From contig NC_013856.1 in NCBI RefSeq assembly GCF_000010725.1, positions 541,001-605,000 on the forward strand: DNA of 64,000 nt, read 5' to 3'. The DNA comes from Azospirillum sp. B510. GTDB taxonomy: Bacteria; Pseudomonadota; Alphaproteobacteria; Azospirillales; Azospirillaceae. The first letter of the stretch is position 1, and every line of letters begins with the position of its first letter. The position numbers and the translations under genes are program-made. Positions 16,325 through 25,649 of the stretch are shown piece after piece. The notes under the pieces are model-generated. The model searched no databases and was not told where the DNA came from. It saw only the letters and a program-made list of their open reading frames with translations.

Positions 16325-17320
16325 TCACGCGCGGATGAAGGCCAGCAGTTCCTCGTTGATGAGGTCCTTCTGGGTGGTGCACATGCCGTGCGAGCCGCCG
16401 GGGATGACTTTGAGCGTGCCCTTCGGCAACATCGCCGCGGCGGCCTTGCCGGTGGTGGCGAGCGGGACGACCTGATCATCGTCGCCATGCAGCACCAGGG
16501 TCGGGACGATCATCTTCTTCAGGTCGTCGCGCTGGTCGGTCTCGGAGAAGGCCTTGATGCACTCGTACTCGGCCTGTAGACCGCCCATCATGCCCTGTAG
16601 CCAGAAGCTGTCGATGACACCCTGCGACACCTTGGCGCCCGGACGGTTGTAGCCATAGAAGGGGATCGTCAGATCCTTGAAGAACTGGGAGCGGTCGGCC
16701 TTCACGCTGGCGCGGATGCCGTCGAACACCTCCATCGGCACGCCGTCCGGATTCCAGGCGGTCTTCACCATGATCGGCGTGATGGCGCCGATCAGCACCG
16801 CTTTGGCGACGCGCGACACGCCGTGGCGGCCGATGTAGCGGGCGACCTCGCCGCCGCCGGTGGAATGGCCGACATGGACGGCGTTCTTCAGGTCCAGCGC
16901 CTCGGTGACGGCGGCCAGATCATCGGCGTAATGATCGAGATCATTGCCGAAGCCCGGCTGCGACGACCGGCCATGGCCGCGGCGGTCATGGGCGATGGTG
17001 CGGTAGCCGTGCTGGGCCAGGAACATCATCTGGTCTTCGAAGGCGTCGCCGGTCAGCGGCCAGCCATGGCTGAAGACCACCGGCTGGCCGGTCTGCGGAC
17101 CCCACTGCTTGACATGGATCTGGACGCCGTCCTTGGTGGTGACGTGGCTGCCCTGGAGCATCGGTTTGGTTCCTTTGGTCTGGTCTGGGCGGGGGGCCGT
17201 CTTTTCGGCGGCGGCTGCGGGGCCGGCGGTGACGCCCAGCAGGCCGCTTCCGGCGACGGCGAGGGCGGCACCGCCGGACAGAACGGTCCGGCGCGACGGG
17301 TGGGAATCCTGGATGGTCAT
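16325..17320 (-). CDS. Tat-exported alpha/beta hydrolase (chloroperoxidase-like)
   Basis: 331 aa. A twin-arginine signal opens the protein (SRRTVLSGGAALAVAGSGLL, then GPAAAAE), so export folded to the periplasm is expected. The hydrolase domain shows the oxyanion segment FSHGWPLTGDAFEDQM, nucleophile elbow GHSTGGGEVARYIG (Ser), acid LVLHGDDDQVVP (Asp) and GGSHGM (His). The closest recognisable group is non-haem chloroperoxidase-like esterases. It lies upstream of and on the same strand as the YcaC-like operon, a pairing often seen. The natural substrate is unknown. Confidence 0.88.
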   Translation of the reverse strand: MTIQDSHPSRRTVLSGGAALAVAGSGLLGVTAGPAAAAEKTAPRPDQTKGTKPMLQGSHVTTKDGVQIHVKQWGPQTGQPVVFSHGWPLTGDAFEDQMMFLAQHGYRTIAHDRRGHGRSSQPGFGNDLDHYADDLAAVTEALDLKNAVHVGHSTGGGEVARYIGRHGVSRVAKAVLIGAITPIMVKTAWNPDGVPMEVFDGIRASVKADRSQFFKDLTIPFYGYNRPGAKVSQGVIDSFWLQGMMGGLQAEYECIKAFSETDQRDDLKKMIVPTLVLHGDDDQVVPLATTGKAAAAMLPKGTLKVIPGGSHGMCTTQKDLINEELLAFIRA

Positions 17321-17540
17321 GCGAAATCCGTTCGGGGCAGGCCCGGGACCGGCAGGACCGGCGCCGGCAGTCTTGATGAACGGATGGTAAGGAATGGACG
17401 GGGAGGAGGATTGCCTCTTAGGAACGGCTTTTGCCGGTTCTGCGCATCGCGTTCTTCAGAACGCGGCGACTGCCCTCAAGGGGAGGCATGAACCGCGGCG
17501 GAGTCGTCCCAACCGCGCCGCCGCCTTGACGATGGGGAGG

Positions 17541-18248
17541 TTATGACGAGGATTGGGCGGCGGCGCAGCCGCCTTCGATGTACTGCCGGTAGTCCTCGCG
17601 CTGGACGGCATAGAGGTCTTCGCCCTCCAGCGGGACGTTGCGGGCATGGCGAAGCGCCGACGCCGATCCGCCAAGATCGATGACCAGGAAATCGACCGTC
17701 GCCAGCGTCGTCGAGATGAAGCTGAGCGCATAGACCTCGGCGGCGATGCCCGCGGTCAAGGCGACGGCCCCCACCGTGTTGGTCGGGCCGACGAGGGGCA
17801 GGACGAGGTAGGATCCGGGCGCCAGCCCGGTCTTGCACAGCGACACGCCGAAATTCGCCTCGCGGCGCTCCAGGCCGAGCGGCGTGGCGACATCGAAGAG
17901 GCCGCCGATGCCCAGCGTCGAATTGACCCCGAAGCGGGCCGCCGAGACCACAGCACCGTCCGCCTTTCCTTGCAGGCCGTTGTCGAGGATCATCTCGATC
18001 TCGGTCAGGTTGGCATAGGCGTTCGACAGGCCGGTCGCCACCGGGGCGGGCAGCCACGGCCCGACATGCTCGACGGTCGGGTTGATCACCCAGTCGACCA
18101 GACCCTTGTTGACGGCGAACATGGCCCGGTTGAAGGATTCATAGGGATCGCCGGGGGGATCGGTGACGGGATCGGCGGCCTGCCCGGCCACCGGGATGCA
18201 GCTCAGCGCCAGGGTCACGATCAGGCCCGCCGCATGTCTTGCCGCCAT
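17541..18248 (-). CDS. mlaA: MlaA/VacJ family lipid-asymmetry protein
   Basis: 235 aa outer-membrane-associated protein of the Mla phospholipid retrograde system. The N-terminal signal contains LALSC, a possible lipobox, though cleavage after AGQA is also possible. The MlaA signature is clear: DPYESFNRAMFAVNKGLVDW, then NLTEIEMILDNGLQGK, GIGGLFDVATPLGLERREAN, and GPTNTVGAVA. No mlaB-F genes are in the window, so this is a lone copy or the partners are elsewhere. Single gene; the downstream gap of 220 bp holds only a short palindrome (17448-17465). Confidence 0.9.
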   Translation of the reverse strand: MAARHAAGLIVTLALSCIPVAGQAADPVTDPPGDPYESFNRAMFAVNKGLVDWVINPTVEHVGPWLPAPVATGLSNAYANLTEIEMILDNGLQGKADGAVVSAARFGVNSTLGIGGLFDVATPLGLERREANFGVSLCKTGLAPGSYLVLPLVGPTNTVGAVALTAGIAAEVYALSFISTTLATVDFLVIDLGGSASALRHARNVPLEGEDLYAVQREDYRQYIEGGCAAAQSSS

Positions 18249-18368
18249 GTCGCCTTCCCCCTGCCGCCCGTCTCCGTCCGGATTTGCAGTATCCTGTTCC
18301 CTGCCTCCCGAGCCAAGGGCAAAAAATCCCGATCGGCGGCGTTGGCATGATGCCGGGCCGAGGCGGGC

Positions 18369-18412
18369 GAGATGGAACAGCCGCCGAACGCGGTCTCACA
18401 CTGTTCCATCTC
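18369..18412. repeat. 12-bp inverted repeat after the PTS gene
   Basis: GAGATGGAACAG / CTGTTCCATCTC with a 20-nt spacer, lying 24 bp past the stop of the EIIA-HPr-EI gene. A possible terminator or processing hairpin without a U-tract. Confidence 0.45.
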
Positions 18413-18436
18413 CCGAGTCGGGCGCCGGCCTTGCGC

Positions 18437-21010
18437 TCAGAGCGCCGGCCAGGCGGCCGCCACCAGCCGGCGGACCTCCTCGGCGCTGTCGGTGGCCAGC
18501 GCGGCTTCGGCGACGCGGCGGCAATCCTCCAGGCGCAGGATGCGGATGAAGGCCTTCAGATCGGCGATCACCGCCGGAGTCGCCGACAGTTCGGTCACCC
18601 CCAGCCCGATCAGCAGCGGCGCCGCCATCGGGTCGGAGGCGGAGCCGCCGCACACCGCGACCGTCCGGTCATGGACCTTCGCCCCGCTCACCGCCAGCTT
18701 GATCAGCCGCAGCACGCCCGGATGCAGCGCGTCGAGCTGGGCCGCCACATGCGGGTTGCCACGGTCCATCGCCAGCACATACTGGGTCAGGTCGTTGGTG
18801 CCGATGGACAGGAAGTCGGCCACCGCGCCGATGCGGTCGGCGATCAGCGCCGCCGCCGGCACCTCGATCATCGCGCCAAGCTCGATCGGTTCGGCGCGGC
18901 CGAGCTTCACCCGCTCCTCGTCCACCATCGCCCGCACCGCCAGCAGTTCGGACGGCGAGGCGATCATCGGCACCATGACGCGGCAGGCGCCCACCGGCCT
19001 CACCCGCAGGATGGCGCGGATCTGGGCGCGCAGCAGCTCCGGCTCGCGCAGGCCGACTCGGACGCCGCGCAGGCCGAGCACCGGATTTTCCTCCTTCGGC
19101 AGCGGCAGGTAGGACAGCGGCTTGTCGCCGCCGACATCCAGCGTGCGGATCACCAGCGGACGGCCCTCCAGCGCGTCGGCGATCTGCTGGTACTGCTGGT
19201 ATTGCTCCTCCTCGGTCGGGGCGGACTGGCGTTCGAGGAAGAGGAACTCGGTGCGCAGCAGGCCGCAGCCCTCCGCCCCCTCGACCACGGCGCCGGGGGC
19301 GTCGCTGACCCGGCCCAGATTGGCGAACACCTCGATCCGGGTGCCGTCGGCCATGCGGCAATCCTCGCCGGCGCTCCGGCGGTTCTCCTCGCGGCGCGCG
19401 GCACGGGCGGCGACCGCCGTCCGGGTGGAGGCCAGCATGTCCTCGGGCGGGAAGACCAGCAGTTCGCCGCGGTTGCCGTCGATCACGACGGGGGCGCCGT
19501 CCGGCACCCGCTCCGCCTGCCGGCCGAGCGCCACCACGGTGGGCACGCCGAGTGCCGCCGCCAGGATGACGGCGTGGGAGGTCGGGCCGCCATGCACCAT
19601 GCCGATGCCGGCCAGCCGCCCGGCCGGAACCCCGGCGAGGTCGGAGGGCAGGATCTCGTCGGCCAGCACGATGCTGCCGGGCGGCAGATCGGCCAGCCCG
19701 GCCTCTGGCTGCCCGCCCGACAGGGCGGTCAGCACCTGCTGTTGCAGGTCGCGCAGGTCGGCGGCGCGTTCAGCCATGCGCGGATCGGCCAGCCCGGCCA
19801 GCGCGTCGGCCTGAAGCTGCGCCGAGCGCTGCCACGACCATTCCGCGCTCTTGCCGTCGCGGATGTCGGCCAGCGCGTCGTCCAGCAGTTCCGGATCGTC
19901 GAGAAGCTCGCGGTGGGCCTGGAAGATGGCGGCATGCTCGGGCATGCGCTCCGCCGACCGGGCCAGCCCGGCGATCACGTCGTCCAGGGCCCGGCGCAGC
20001 CGCGGCTCCTCGATCGCCGGCCCGGCGCCCTGCTCCACCACGCGGATGGCGCTGCGGAAGCGGCGGACGACGCTGCCGACCGCCTGTCCCGGCACGGCGA
20101 TGGTGCCCTTCACCAGCACCTCCTCGCCGGGGGCGAAGGGCGGGCCGATCTCCTCCTCGGCCGCGCGCTGGACGGGAATCGGGGCGGCGGGTGCCGGGGC
20201 CGCCGGGGTCTCCGCACCCACCGCGACGACCGGGTCGCCCAGGCCGCTGTCGATCAGCGCGGCGATGCCCTCGACCACGCTTCCGGCGCCGGGTCCGCCG
20301 GCGCGGATGGTCAGCCGGTCGCCCAGCACGGTGCCCAGCCCCATCAGGGCGACGACGCTCTTGGCGTTGGCGCTGCGGTCGCGGCACAGGATGGTGACGG
20401 TGCCGGGATGGGCCTTGGCGGCGGCGACCAGGGCAGCGGCCGGGCGGGCATGCAGGCCGTTGGCGATGCGCAGCGCCACCGTGCGCTCCGCCGTCTCGCC
20501 CGAGTCGGCGCTTGATGGGGCTGGGGCAGGGGCGGGGCCGGCATCGGCGCCGCTTCCCCCATGCACCGTCATCGCCGGCTCGCCGACGGCGATCTCGCGG
20601 TTCACCGACTGGCCGTCGACGGTGTAGCCGTCACTCACCACCACCATCATGCTGACCAGGCTCAGCGCCCGGCTTCCCACCAGATCCATGTCGAAGCTGA
20701 TCAGGCGGTCGCCGGTCTTCACCGGCTGCCCGTCGCGGACATGGGCGGTGAAGCCTTCGCCATTCAGGCCGACGGTGTCGACCCCCAGATGCAGCAGCAC
20801 CTCCGCCCCGCTGGCGGCGCGGACGGTGCAGGCGTGGCGCGCGCGGTGGACCGACAGCACGACGCCGTCGCAGGGGCTGCGCAGCTCGTTCACGGTCGGG
20901 TCGATGGCCATGCCGGTGCCGACCAGCCCCTGGGCGAAAGCCGGGTCGGGGACTTCGGTCAAGGGCATGGCCCATCCGGCCAGCGGAGCTGCAAGCGTGA
21001 TCGCGGTCAT
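18437..21010 (-). CDS. PTS multiphosphoryl transfer protein EIIA(Glc)-HPr-EI
   Basis: 857 aa cytoplasmic three-domain phosphoryl carrier. EIIA(Glc/Crr-like) covers about residues 10-150 with active His74 in VLLHLGVDTVGLNGEGF. HPr covers about 176-260 with His187 in ANGLHARPAA. Enzyme I covers about 295-857 with His479 in GGPTSHAVILA and the C-terminal PEP-domain cysteine in VCGGSASDP. It passes phosphate from PEP to sugar-specific EIIB domains. The linkers are Ala/Pro-rich. It is divergent from one EIICB permease and in the same locus as a second, so one donor probably serves both. The ATG at 21010 has GAGGA upstream; the longer open frame lacks EIIA-like sequence. Confidence 0.95.
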   Translation of the reverse strand: MTAITLAAPLAGWAMPLTEVPDPAFAQGLVGTGMAIDPTVNELRSPCDGVVLSVHRARHACTVRAASGAEVLLHLGVDTVGLNGEGFTAHVRDGQPVKTGDRLISFDMDLVGSRALSLVSMMVVVSDGYTVDGQSVNREIAVGEPAMTVHGGSGADAGPAPAPAPSSADSGETAERTVALRIANGLHARPAAALVAAAKAHPGTVTILCRDRSANAKSVVALMGLGTVLGDRLTIRAGGPGAGSVVEGIAALIDSGLGDPVVAVGAETPAAPAPAAPIPVQRAAEEEIGPPFAPGEEVLVKGTIAVPGQAVGSVVRRFRSAIRVVEQGAGPAIEEPRLRRALDDVIAGLARSAERMPEHAAIFQAHRELLDDPELLDDALADIRDGKSAEWSWQRSAQLQADALAGLADPRMAERAADLRDLQQQVLTALSGGQPEAGLADLPPGSIVLADEILPSDLAGVPAGRLAGIGMVHGGPTSHAVILAAALGVPTVVALGRQAERVPDGAPVVIDGNRGELLVFPPEDMLASTRTAVAARAARREENRRSAGEDCRMADGTRIEVFANLGRVSDAPGAVVEGAEGCGLLRTEFLFLERQSAPTEEEQYQQYQQIADALEGRPLVIRTLDVGGDKPLSYLPLPKEENPVLGLRGVRVGLREPELLRAQIRAILRVRPVGACRVMVPMIASPSELLAVRAMVDEERVKLGRAEPIELGAMIEVPAAALIADRIGAVADFLSIGTNDLTQYVLAMDRGNPHVAAQLDALHPGVLRLIKLAVSGAKVHDRTVAVCGGSASDPMAAPLLIGLGVTELSATPAVIADLKAFIRILRLEDCRRVAEAALATDSAEEVRRLVAAAWPAL

Positions 21011-21340
21011 GTTCGTTTGGTCCTCATTCTTGACGCTCCGGCCCCGACGGGCTGCCTCGCGCCGGACGGCCGTGATCCTCGCACGACCATCGAAACGTTT
21101 GTATGCGCGCAGACGCCGCATCGCCCAAGCGTAATTCTCGTTATAGATTATCGAAAGTTCCTGTCCGGGAAAGGAGGAAACCTGCGGCCAATCCGCGCCC
21201 CGTAGGGGATTTCGGGGATAGGCCGCATGCCCCCGTGCCGGTCCAAGTCGCCTATGCCGTGAAACCCGCCCGTGCTCCGGGTTGTCTTCCCATGCAGAAC
21301 CGACGACGGTGCCGCCGCCGGACAAAATCGGAGAGCCGCC
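21011..21340. other. Divergent promoter region, PTS donor / EIICB permease
   Basis: 330 bases with no gene. An AT-rich patch around 21130-21160 (TTATAGATTAT) is the best place for promoter elements of either direction. None of the TGGTAT motifs found near the other nag genes is seen here. Confidence 0.5.
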
Positions 21341-23128
21341 ATGGCATTGAACCCTTTCGCCTTCTTACAGAAAATCGGTAAATCCCTGATGCTTCCGGTG
21401 GCGGTGCTTCCCGTCGCCGGTCTGCTGCTCGGCATCGGTGCGGCGAATTTCGAGTGGATGCCGCCACTGCTGTCGATGCTGATGAAGAATTCCGGCGACG
21501 TGATCTTCGGGAATCTCCCGCTGATCTTCGCCATCGGCGTGGCGTTGGGCTACACCGAGAATGATGGTGTGTCGGCCATCGCCGCCACCATCGGCTATAT
21601 GGTGATGCTCGCCACCATGGGCGTGATGACCGGGGTCTGGGGCATGGAGCCCAAGACCATCATGGGCATCAAGGCCATGGAGACCGGCGTGTTCGGCGGC
21701 ATCCTGGCCGGCGGTCTGGCGGCGGCGATGTTCAACCGCTTCTACAAGATCGCCCTTCCCGACTATCTCGGCTTCTTCGCCGGCAAGCGCTTCGTGCCGA
21801 TCATCACGGCGCTGGCCGCCATCGTGCTGGGCGTCGTGCTGTCGGTGATCTGGCCGCCGGTGCAGGAGGGCATCAACAGCTTCTCGCGCTGGGCGGCGGT
21901 GAACGATCCGCGCCTGGCCGCGACCATCTACGGCTTCGTCGAACGCCTGCTGATCCCGTTCGGCCTGCACCACATCTGGAACGTGCCCTTCTTCTTCGAG
22001 ATCGGATCCTTCCAGAACGCCGCCGGCCAGATCGTCCATGGCGACATCAACCGCTATTTCGCCGGCGACCCGACCGCCGGCATCCTGTCCGGCGCCTTCC
22101 TGTTCAAGATGTTCGGCCTGCCGGCCGCCGCCATCGCCATGTGGCACACCGCCAAGCCGGAAAACCGGGTGCGCGTCGGCGGCATCATGATCTCGGCGGC
22201 ACTCACCTCCTTCCTGACCGGCATCACCGAGCCGATCGAGTTCAGCTTCCTGTTCCTGGCGCCGGTGCTCTACCTGATCCATGCGGTGCTGGCGGCGACC
22301 TCGCAGTTCATCATGAACTCGCTGGGCGCCCATATGGGCTTCACCTTCTCCCAGGGCGGCATCGACTTCGTGCTGTTCAACGCGCTCAGCCCGCTGTCGC
22401 AGAAATGGTGGCTGGTGCTGATCCTGGGGCCGATCTACGCGGCGATCTATTACGTCGTGTTCCGCTACACCATCCTGGCGCTGAACCTGAAGACCCCCGG
22501 CCGCGAGGACGTGACGGAGGGGGCCGGTGCCACCGCGACCGGCAGCGAGCGGGCGCGCGACCTCGTGCTGGCCTTCGGCGGGCGCGGCAACATCGGCAGC
22601 CTGGACGCCTGCATCACCCGCCTGCGGGTGGTGGTGAAGGATCCGGCCCGCGTCGATGACGCCAAGCTGCGCGGCATGGGCGCCTCGGGCGTCCTGCGGG
22701 TGCGTGACAGCGTGCAGGCGGTGTTCGGCACCCTGTCGGAAAATCTGAAGACGGAGATGCAGGAGTATCTGCGCGGCGCCGGCGCGGAAGCCGACGGTCC
22801 CGCCGCCGTCACGCCGGTTGCCGCGAAGCCGGTTGCGGTCCCGGCCCCGGCCGGGGCACCGGCACCGACCGACCGCGCCACCGGCATCGCCGAGGCGCTG
22901 GGCGGGGCCGCCAACATCAAGACGCTGGTCGCCTTCGCCACCACCCGTCTGCGGGTCGAGCTGGCCGATGGCGGCAAGGCGGATGCCGAGGCGTTGAAGC
23001 TGGCCGGTGTCCGCGCGGTGATGGGGCTGGGCGCCAATGGCTTCGACCTCCTCGTCGGCAACGACGCCGACGTGCTGGCCGGTGAGGTGAATGGCCTGCT
23101 GACCGGTGGGCGCCGCGCCGCCGAATAA
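21341..23128 (+). CDS. nagE: PTS permease EIICB with an extra, cysteine-less EIIB-like domain (glucose/GlcNAc family)
   Basis: 595 aa inner-membrane sugar transporter-kinase. EIIC covers residues about 10-385 (MLPVAVLPVAGLLLGIGA; IPFGLHHIWNVPFF; GITEPIEFSF at 294-303). A first EIIB follows (about 405-480) with phospho-Cys424 in LDACITRLRV. After an Ala/Pro/Val linker a second EIIB-like domain (about 512-590) reads AFATTRLRVEL: the cysteine is replaced by Ala533 while TRLRV is kept. The second domain therefore cannot be phosphorylated in the usual way and may be regulatory. GGAGAG precedes the ATG at 21341. Divergent from the EIIA-HPr-EI gene. GlcNAc is the likely substrate from context; glucose is possible. 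Confidence 0.88.
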   Translation: MALNPFAFLQKIGKSLMLPVAVLPVAGLLLGIGAANFEWMPPLLSMLMKNSGDVIFGNLPLIFAIGVALGYTENDGVSAIAATIGYMVMLATMGVMTGVWGMEPKTIMGIKAMETGVFGGILAGGLAAAMFNRFYKIALPDYLGFFAGKRFVPIITALAAIVLGVVLSVIWPPVQEGINSFSRWAAVNDPRLAATIYGFVERLLIPFGLHHIWNVPFFFEIGSFQNAAGQIVHGDINRYFAGDPTAGILSGAFLFKMFGLPAAAIAMWHTAKPENRVRVGGIMISAALTSFLTGITEPIEFSFLFLAPVLYLIHAVLAATSQFIMNSLGAHMGFTFSQGGIDFVLFNALSPLSQKWWLVLILGPIYAAIYYVVFRYTILALNLKTPGREDVTEGAGATATGSERARDLVLAFGGRGNIGSLDACITRLRVVVKDPARVDDAKLRGMGASGVLRVRDSVQAVFGTLSENLKTEMQEYLRGAGAEADGPAAVTPVAAKPVAVPAPAGAPAPTDRATGIAEALGGAANIKTLVAFATTRLRVELADGGKADAEALKLAGVRAVMGLGANGFDLLVGNDADVLAGEVNGLLTGGRRAAE

Positions 23129-23164
23129 CGGCTGGCCCGTCTGGTATTCGACTGGTTCCATCAT

Positions 23165-23201
23165 GCGGCGCGACCTTTCCTGGTCGCGCCGCTTTTCTTT
23201 T
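23165..23201 (+). terminator. Rho-independent terminator after first EIICB gene
   Basis: GCGGCGCGACC / GGTCGCGCCGC with a 6-nt loop, followed by TTTTCTTTT. A classic intrinsic terminator 37 bp past the stop. Confidence 0.9.
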
Positions 23202-23228
23202 GCGCATGACAGCGGCGATGATGGCGAG

Positions 23229-23283
23229 ATTCTACCAATGGACGCTGGCCTCCGGGGCAAGAAGGTCTTACATTGGTATCTAT
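23229..23283. promoter_or_regulatory. Candidate NagR-type operator region
   Basis: TACCAATG (from about 23233) and CATTGGTA (about 23271) form an inverted pair some 30 bp apart. The second continues as TGGTATCTATA, 25-35 bp before the SIS gene. TGGTAT motifs recur in inverse orientation on both sides of the GntR/HutC regulator start (27165-27310). Binding by that regulator is inferred. Confidence 0.35.
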
Positions 23284-23306
23284 AGCAGCCAATCGCGAGC
23301 GCCGCC

Positions 23307-24395
23307 ATGACTGATCCGGGCCTTCCACAATCCAGCTCCCCCCGCACCACGCCGCCGACGCCTCCTCCGATGGCGGCTCCCCTGATGGCGGTGGAGGCGG
23401 CGGAGGCCCCCGCCGTGGTGACCCGGCAGATCGAGCGCTGCGGCGCCGGCTTCGCCGCACTGGGCGAGCGCCTGCGCCGCGATCCGCCGCGCTTCGTGGT
23501 CACCTGCGCCCGCGGCAGCTCCGACCATGCCTCGGCCTATGGCAAATATCTGATCGAGACGCGGCTCGGCCGGGCGGTCGCCTCGATCGGGCCGTCCATC
23601 GCCTCGGTCTATGGCGGCCATCTCAGCCTGGAAGGCGCGCTGTTCATCGCCGTGTCGCAGTCGGGGCGCAGCCCGGACCTGCTGCGTCTGGTCGAGGTGG
23701 CGAAGGCCGGCGGCGCGCTGGTGGTCGGCTTCGTCAATGCCGAGGACTCGCCGCTGGCGGAGATGTGCGACCATTTCCTGCCGCTGTCGGCCGGACCGGA
23801 ACGCAGCGTCGCCGCGACGAAATCCTGCGTCGCCTCGCTGGCCGCCTATCTGCAACTGGTGGCGCATTGGCAGGACGACCCGGCGCTGAAGGCGGTGCTG
23901 GCGGCCCTGCCAGACACGCTGGAGGCGGCGAAGGGGCTGGACTGGAAGCCGGCGCTGATGCCGCTCGCCAAGGCCGCGAACCTCTATGTGCTCGGGCGTG
24001 GCGTCGGCTTTGGCGCGGCGCTGGAGATGGCGCTGAAATTCAAGGAGACCTGCCGCCTGCATGCCGAGGCCTTCAGCGCGGCGGAGGTCGTCCATGGTCC
24101 GCTGGCGCTGGTCGGCCCCGGCTTCCCGGTGCTGGCCCTGACCCAGGCGGATGCGGCTGAGCCGCACACCCGCGCGGTGGTGGAGCGCATCGTCGGGCTG
24201 GGGGCCGCCGTCGCCACCACCGAAAGCGGGCTTGCCGGCACCACCCCGCTGCCCAGCCTGTCGGGGATCGCGCCGGAGGCGGCGCCGCTGGCGGCGTTGC
24301 AGAGCTTCTACGGTGCGGTCCACGAACTGGCGCTGGCCCGTGGCATCGATCCCGACAGCCCGCCCAACCTTGCCAAAGTGACGAAGACCGTCTGA
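23307..24395 (+). CDS. SIS-domain sugar-phosphate isomerase, likely glucosamine-6-phosphate deaminase (NagB-II type)
   Basis: 362 aa with two SIS domains, like the isomerase half of GlmS but without the glutaminase domain. Motifs: VVTCARGSSDHASAYGKYLI, FIAVSQSGRSPDLLRLVEVA, SVAATKSCVASLAAYL, and VLGRGVGFGAALEMALKFKE. Such proteins replace classical NagB in several proteobacteria, converting GlcN-6-P to fructose-6-P and ammonia. Its stop overlaps the nagA ATG by one base, so the pair is translationally coupled. No classical nagB is in the window, which supports the assignment. The first 20 residues are Pro/Thr-rich; a later start at 23370 is possible. Confidence 0.85.
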   Translation: MTDPGLPQSSSPRTTPPTPPPMAAPLMAVEAAEAPAVVTRQIERCGAGFAALGERLRRDPPRFVVTCARGSSDHASAYGKYLIETRLGRAVASIGPSIASVYGGHLSLEGALFIAVSQSGRSPDLLRLVEVAKAGGALVVGFVNAEDSPLAEMCDHFLPLSAGPERSVAATKSCVASLAAYLQLVAHWQDDPALKAVLAALPDTLEAAKGLDWKPALMPLAKAANLYVLGRGVGFGAALEMALKFKETCRLHAEAFSAAEVVHGPLALVGPGFPVLALTQADAAEPHTRAVVERIVGLGAAVATTESGLAGTTPLPSLSGIAPEAAPLAALQSFYGAVHELALARGIDPDSPPNLAKVTKTV

Positions 24396-25555
24396 TGCGA
24401 CAGCTCCTGACCGGCGCCCGGATTTTCACGGGCGAGACCATCCTCGACGGCCGCGGCCTGCTGGTCGGGGATGGCCGCATCCTCGACATCGTCGCCCCCG
24501 GCCGCACCCCGCCCGGCGTCGACCGGATCGTGACGCTGGAGGCGGGCGACCTGCTGGCCCCCGGCTTCCTCGACATCCAGGTCAATGGCGGCGGTGGCGT
24601 GCTGTTCAACGAGCGGCCGACGCTGGAGGCGACGCTGGCCATCGCTGCGGCGCACCGGCGCTTCGGCACCACCGGGCTGCTGCCGACCATCATCACCGAC
24701 ACCCCCGACCGTCACCGCGCCGCCGCCGAGGCGGTGGTCGCGGCGGTGGCGCGGCCGGGCAGCGGTGTGTTGGGCATCCATTTCGAGGGCCCCTTCATCA
24801 GCCCGCAGCGGGTGGGCGCCCATGATCCGCGCTTCGTCCGCGCGCCGGACGAGGGTGATCTCGCCTTCATCGGCGGGCTGCCGGCGCGGATGCCGGACGG
24901 GCGGGTGCTCCTGACCCTGGCGCCGGAATGTGTGGAGGACGCGGCGCTGTCGCGGTTGATGGCGGCCGGGGTGATCCTGTCGGTCGGCCATACGATGGCG
25001 AGCGCCGAACGGGCGGTCGAGGCCTTCGATCTCGGCGTGCGCGGGGTGACGCATCTCTACAACGCCATGCCCGGCATCGCCAACCGGCAGCCGGGGCCGG
25101 CCGGGGCGGCGCTGGGTGACGGGCGGCCCTGGTGCGGTCTGATCGCCGACGGCCACCATGTCCACCCGTTGATGATGCGGGCGGCGCTGGCCGCCCGGCC
25201 GCGCGGCCGGATGATGCTGGTGACCGACGCCATGCCGCCGACCGGCACCGATGCCGACCGCTTCGAGCTGAACGGCCGGACGATCTACCGGCGCGACGGG
25301 CGGCTGGTGCTGGCCGACGGCACGCTGGCCGGCGCCGATCTCGACATGGCGACGGCGGTGCGCAATGCCGGGAAGCTGATCGGCCTGCCGCTGGAGGAGT
25401 CGCTGCGCATGGCGTCGCTCTATCCGGCGGAATTCCTGGGGATGGCGGGTGAGCGTGGGCGCATCGCGCCGGGCTGGCGGGCCGATCTGGCGCTGCTGCG
25501 GCCCGATTTGACGGTCAGGGGGACTTGGGTGGAGGGGGAGTGGCGGGAGGCTTAG
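24395..25555 (+). CDS. nagA: N-acetylglucosamine-6-phosphate deacetylase
   Basis: 386 aa cytoplasmic amidohydrolase removing acetate from GlcNAc-6-P. Visible motifs: PGFLDIQVNGGGGVLFNE (N-terminal metal-site region), GIHFEGPFISPQRVGAHDP with the metal Glu, LSVGHTMASAERAV (metal His), GVTHLYNAMPG (metal His) and LIADGHHVHP. VTDAMPPTGT carries the catalytic Asp. The length matches NagA. Starts within the stop of the SIS gene (TGATG), so the deaminase and deacetylase are made together. A 20-bp palindrome follows at 25581-25624. Confidence 0.95.
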   Translation: MRQLLTGARIFTGETILDGRGLLVGDGRILDIVAPGRTPPGVDRIVTLEAGDLLAPGFLDIQVNGGGGVLFNERPTLEATLAIAAAHRRFGTTGLLPTIITDTPDRHRAAAEAVVAAVARPGSGVLGIHFEGPFISPQRVGAHDPRFVRAPDEGDLAFIGGLPARMPDGRVLLTLAPECVEDAALSRLMAAGVILSVGHTMASAERAVEAFDLGVRGVTHLYNAMPGIANRQPGPAGAALGDGRPWCGLIADGHHVHPLMMRAALAARPRGRMMLVTDAMPPTGTDADRFELNGRTIYRRDGRLVLADGTLAGADLDMATAVRNAGKLIGLPLEESLRMASLYPAEFLGMAGERGRIAPGWRADLALLRPDLTVRGTWVEGEWREA

Positions 25556-25580
25556 GGTTGGCAGGTATCGGCTGACGATG

Positions 25581-25624
25581 CCCCACCTTGCCTCCCCCGC
25601 TGGGCGGGGGGAGGCAAGGTGGGG
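25581..25624. terminator. Long palindrome between convergent nagA and HAD genes
   Basis: CCCCACCTTGCCTCCCCCGC pairs with the downstream arm at 25604-25624 with one bulged base. It lies between two converging genes and could end transcription from both sides, although no U-tract is present. The sequence recalls GC-rich intergenic repeats of related bacteria. Confidence 0.55.
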
Positions 25625-25649
25625 GCTAAGGAGGCTAACGCTGCAAGGA

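Noticed and set aside
17448..17465. CGCGTTCT / AGAACGCG palindrome near the end of the region before mlaA
   Set aside because: Arms of only 8 bp, no U-tract and no second copy; too weak to annotate.
18239..20515. Long plus-strand open frame opposite the EIIA-HPr-EI gene
   Set aside because: Frame opposite a clear PTS gene; composition is Arg/His/Gln-rich and shows no domain. High GC makes long antisense frames common.
21365..23503. Long minus-strand frame opposite the first EIICB gene
   Set aside because: His/Gln/Arg-rich shadow of the true coding strand, no motifs.
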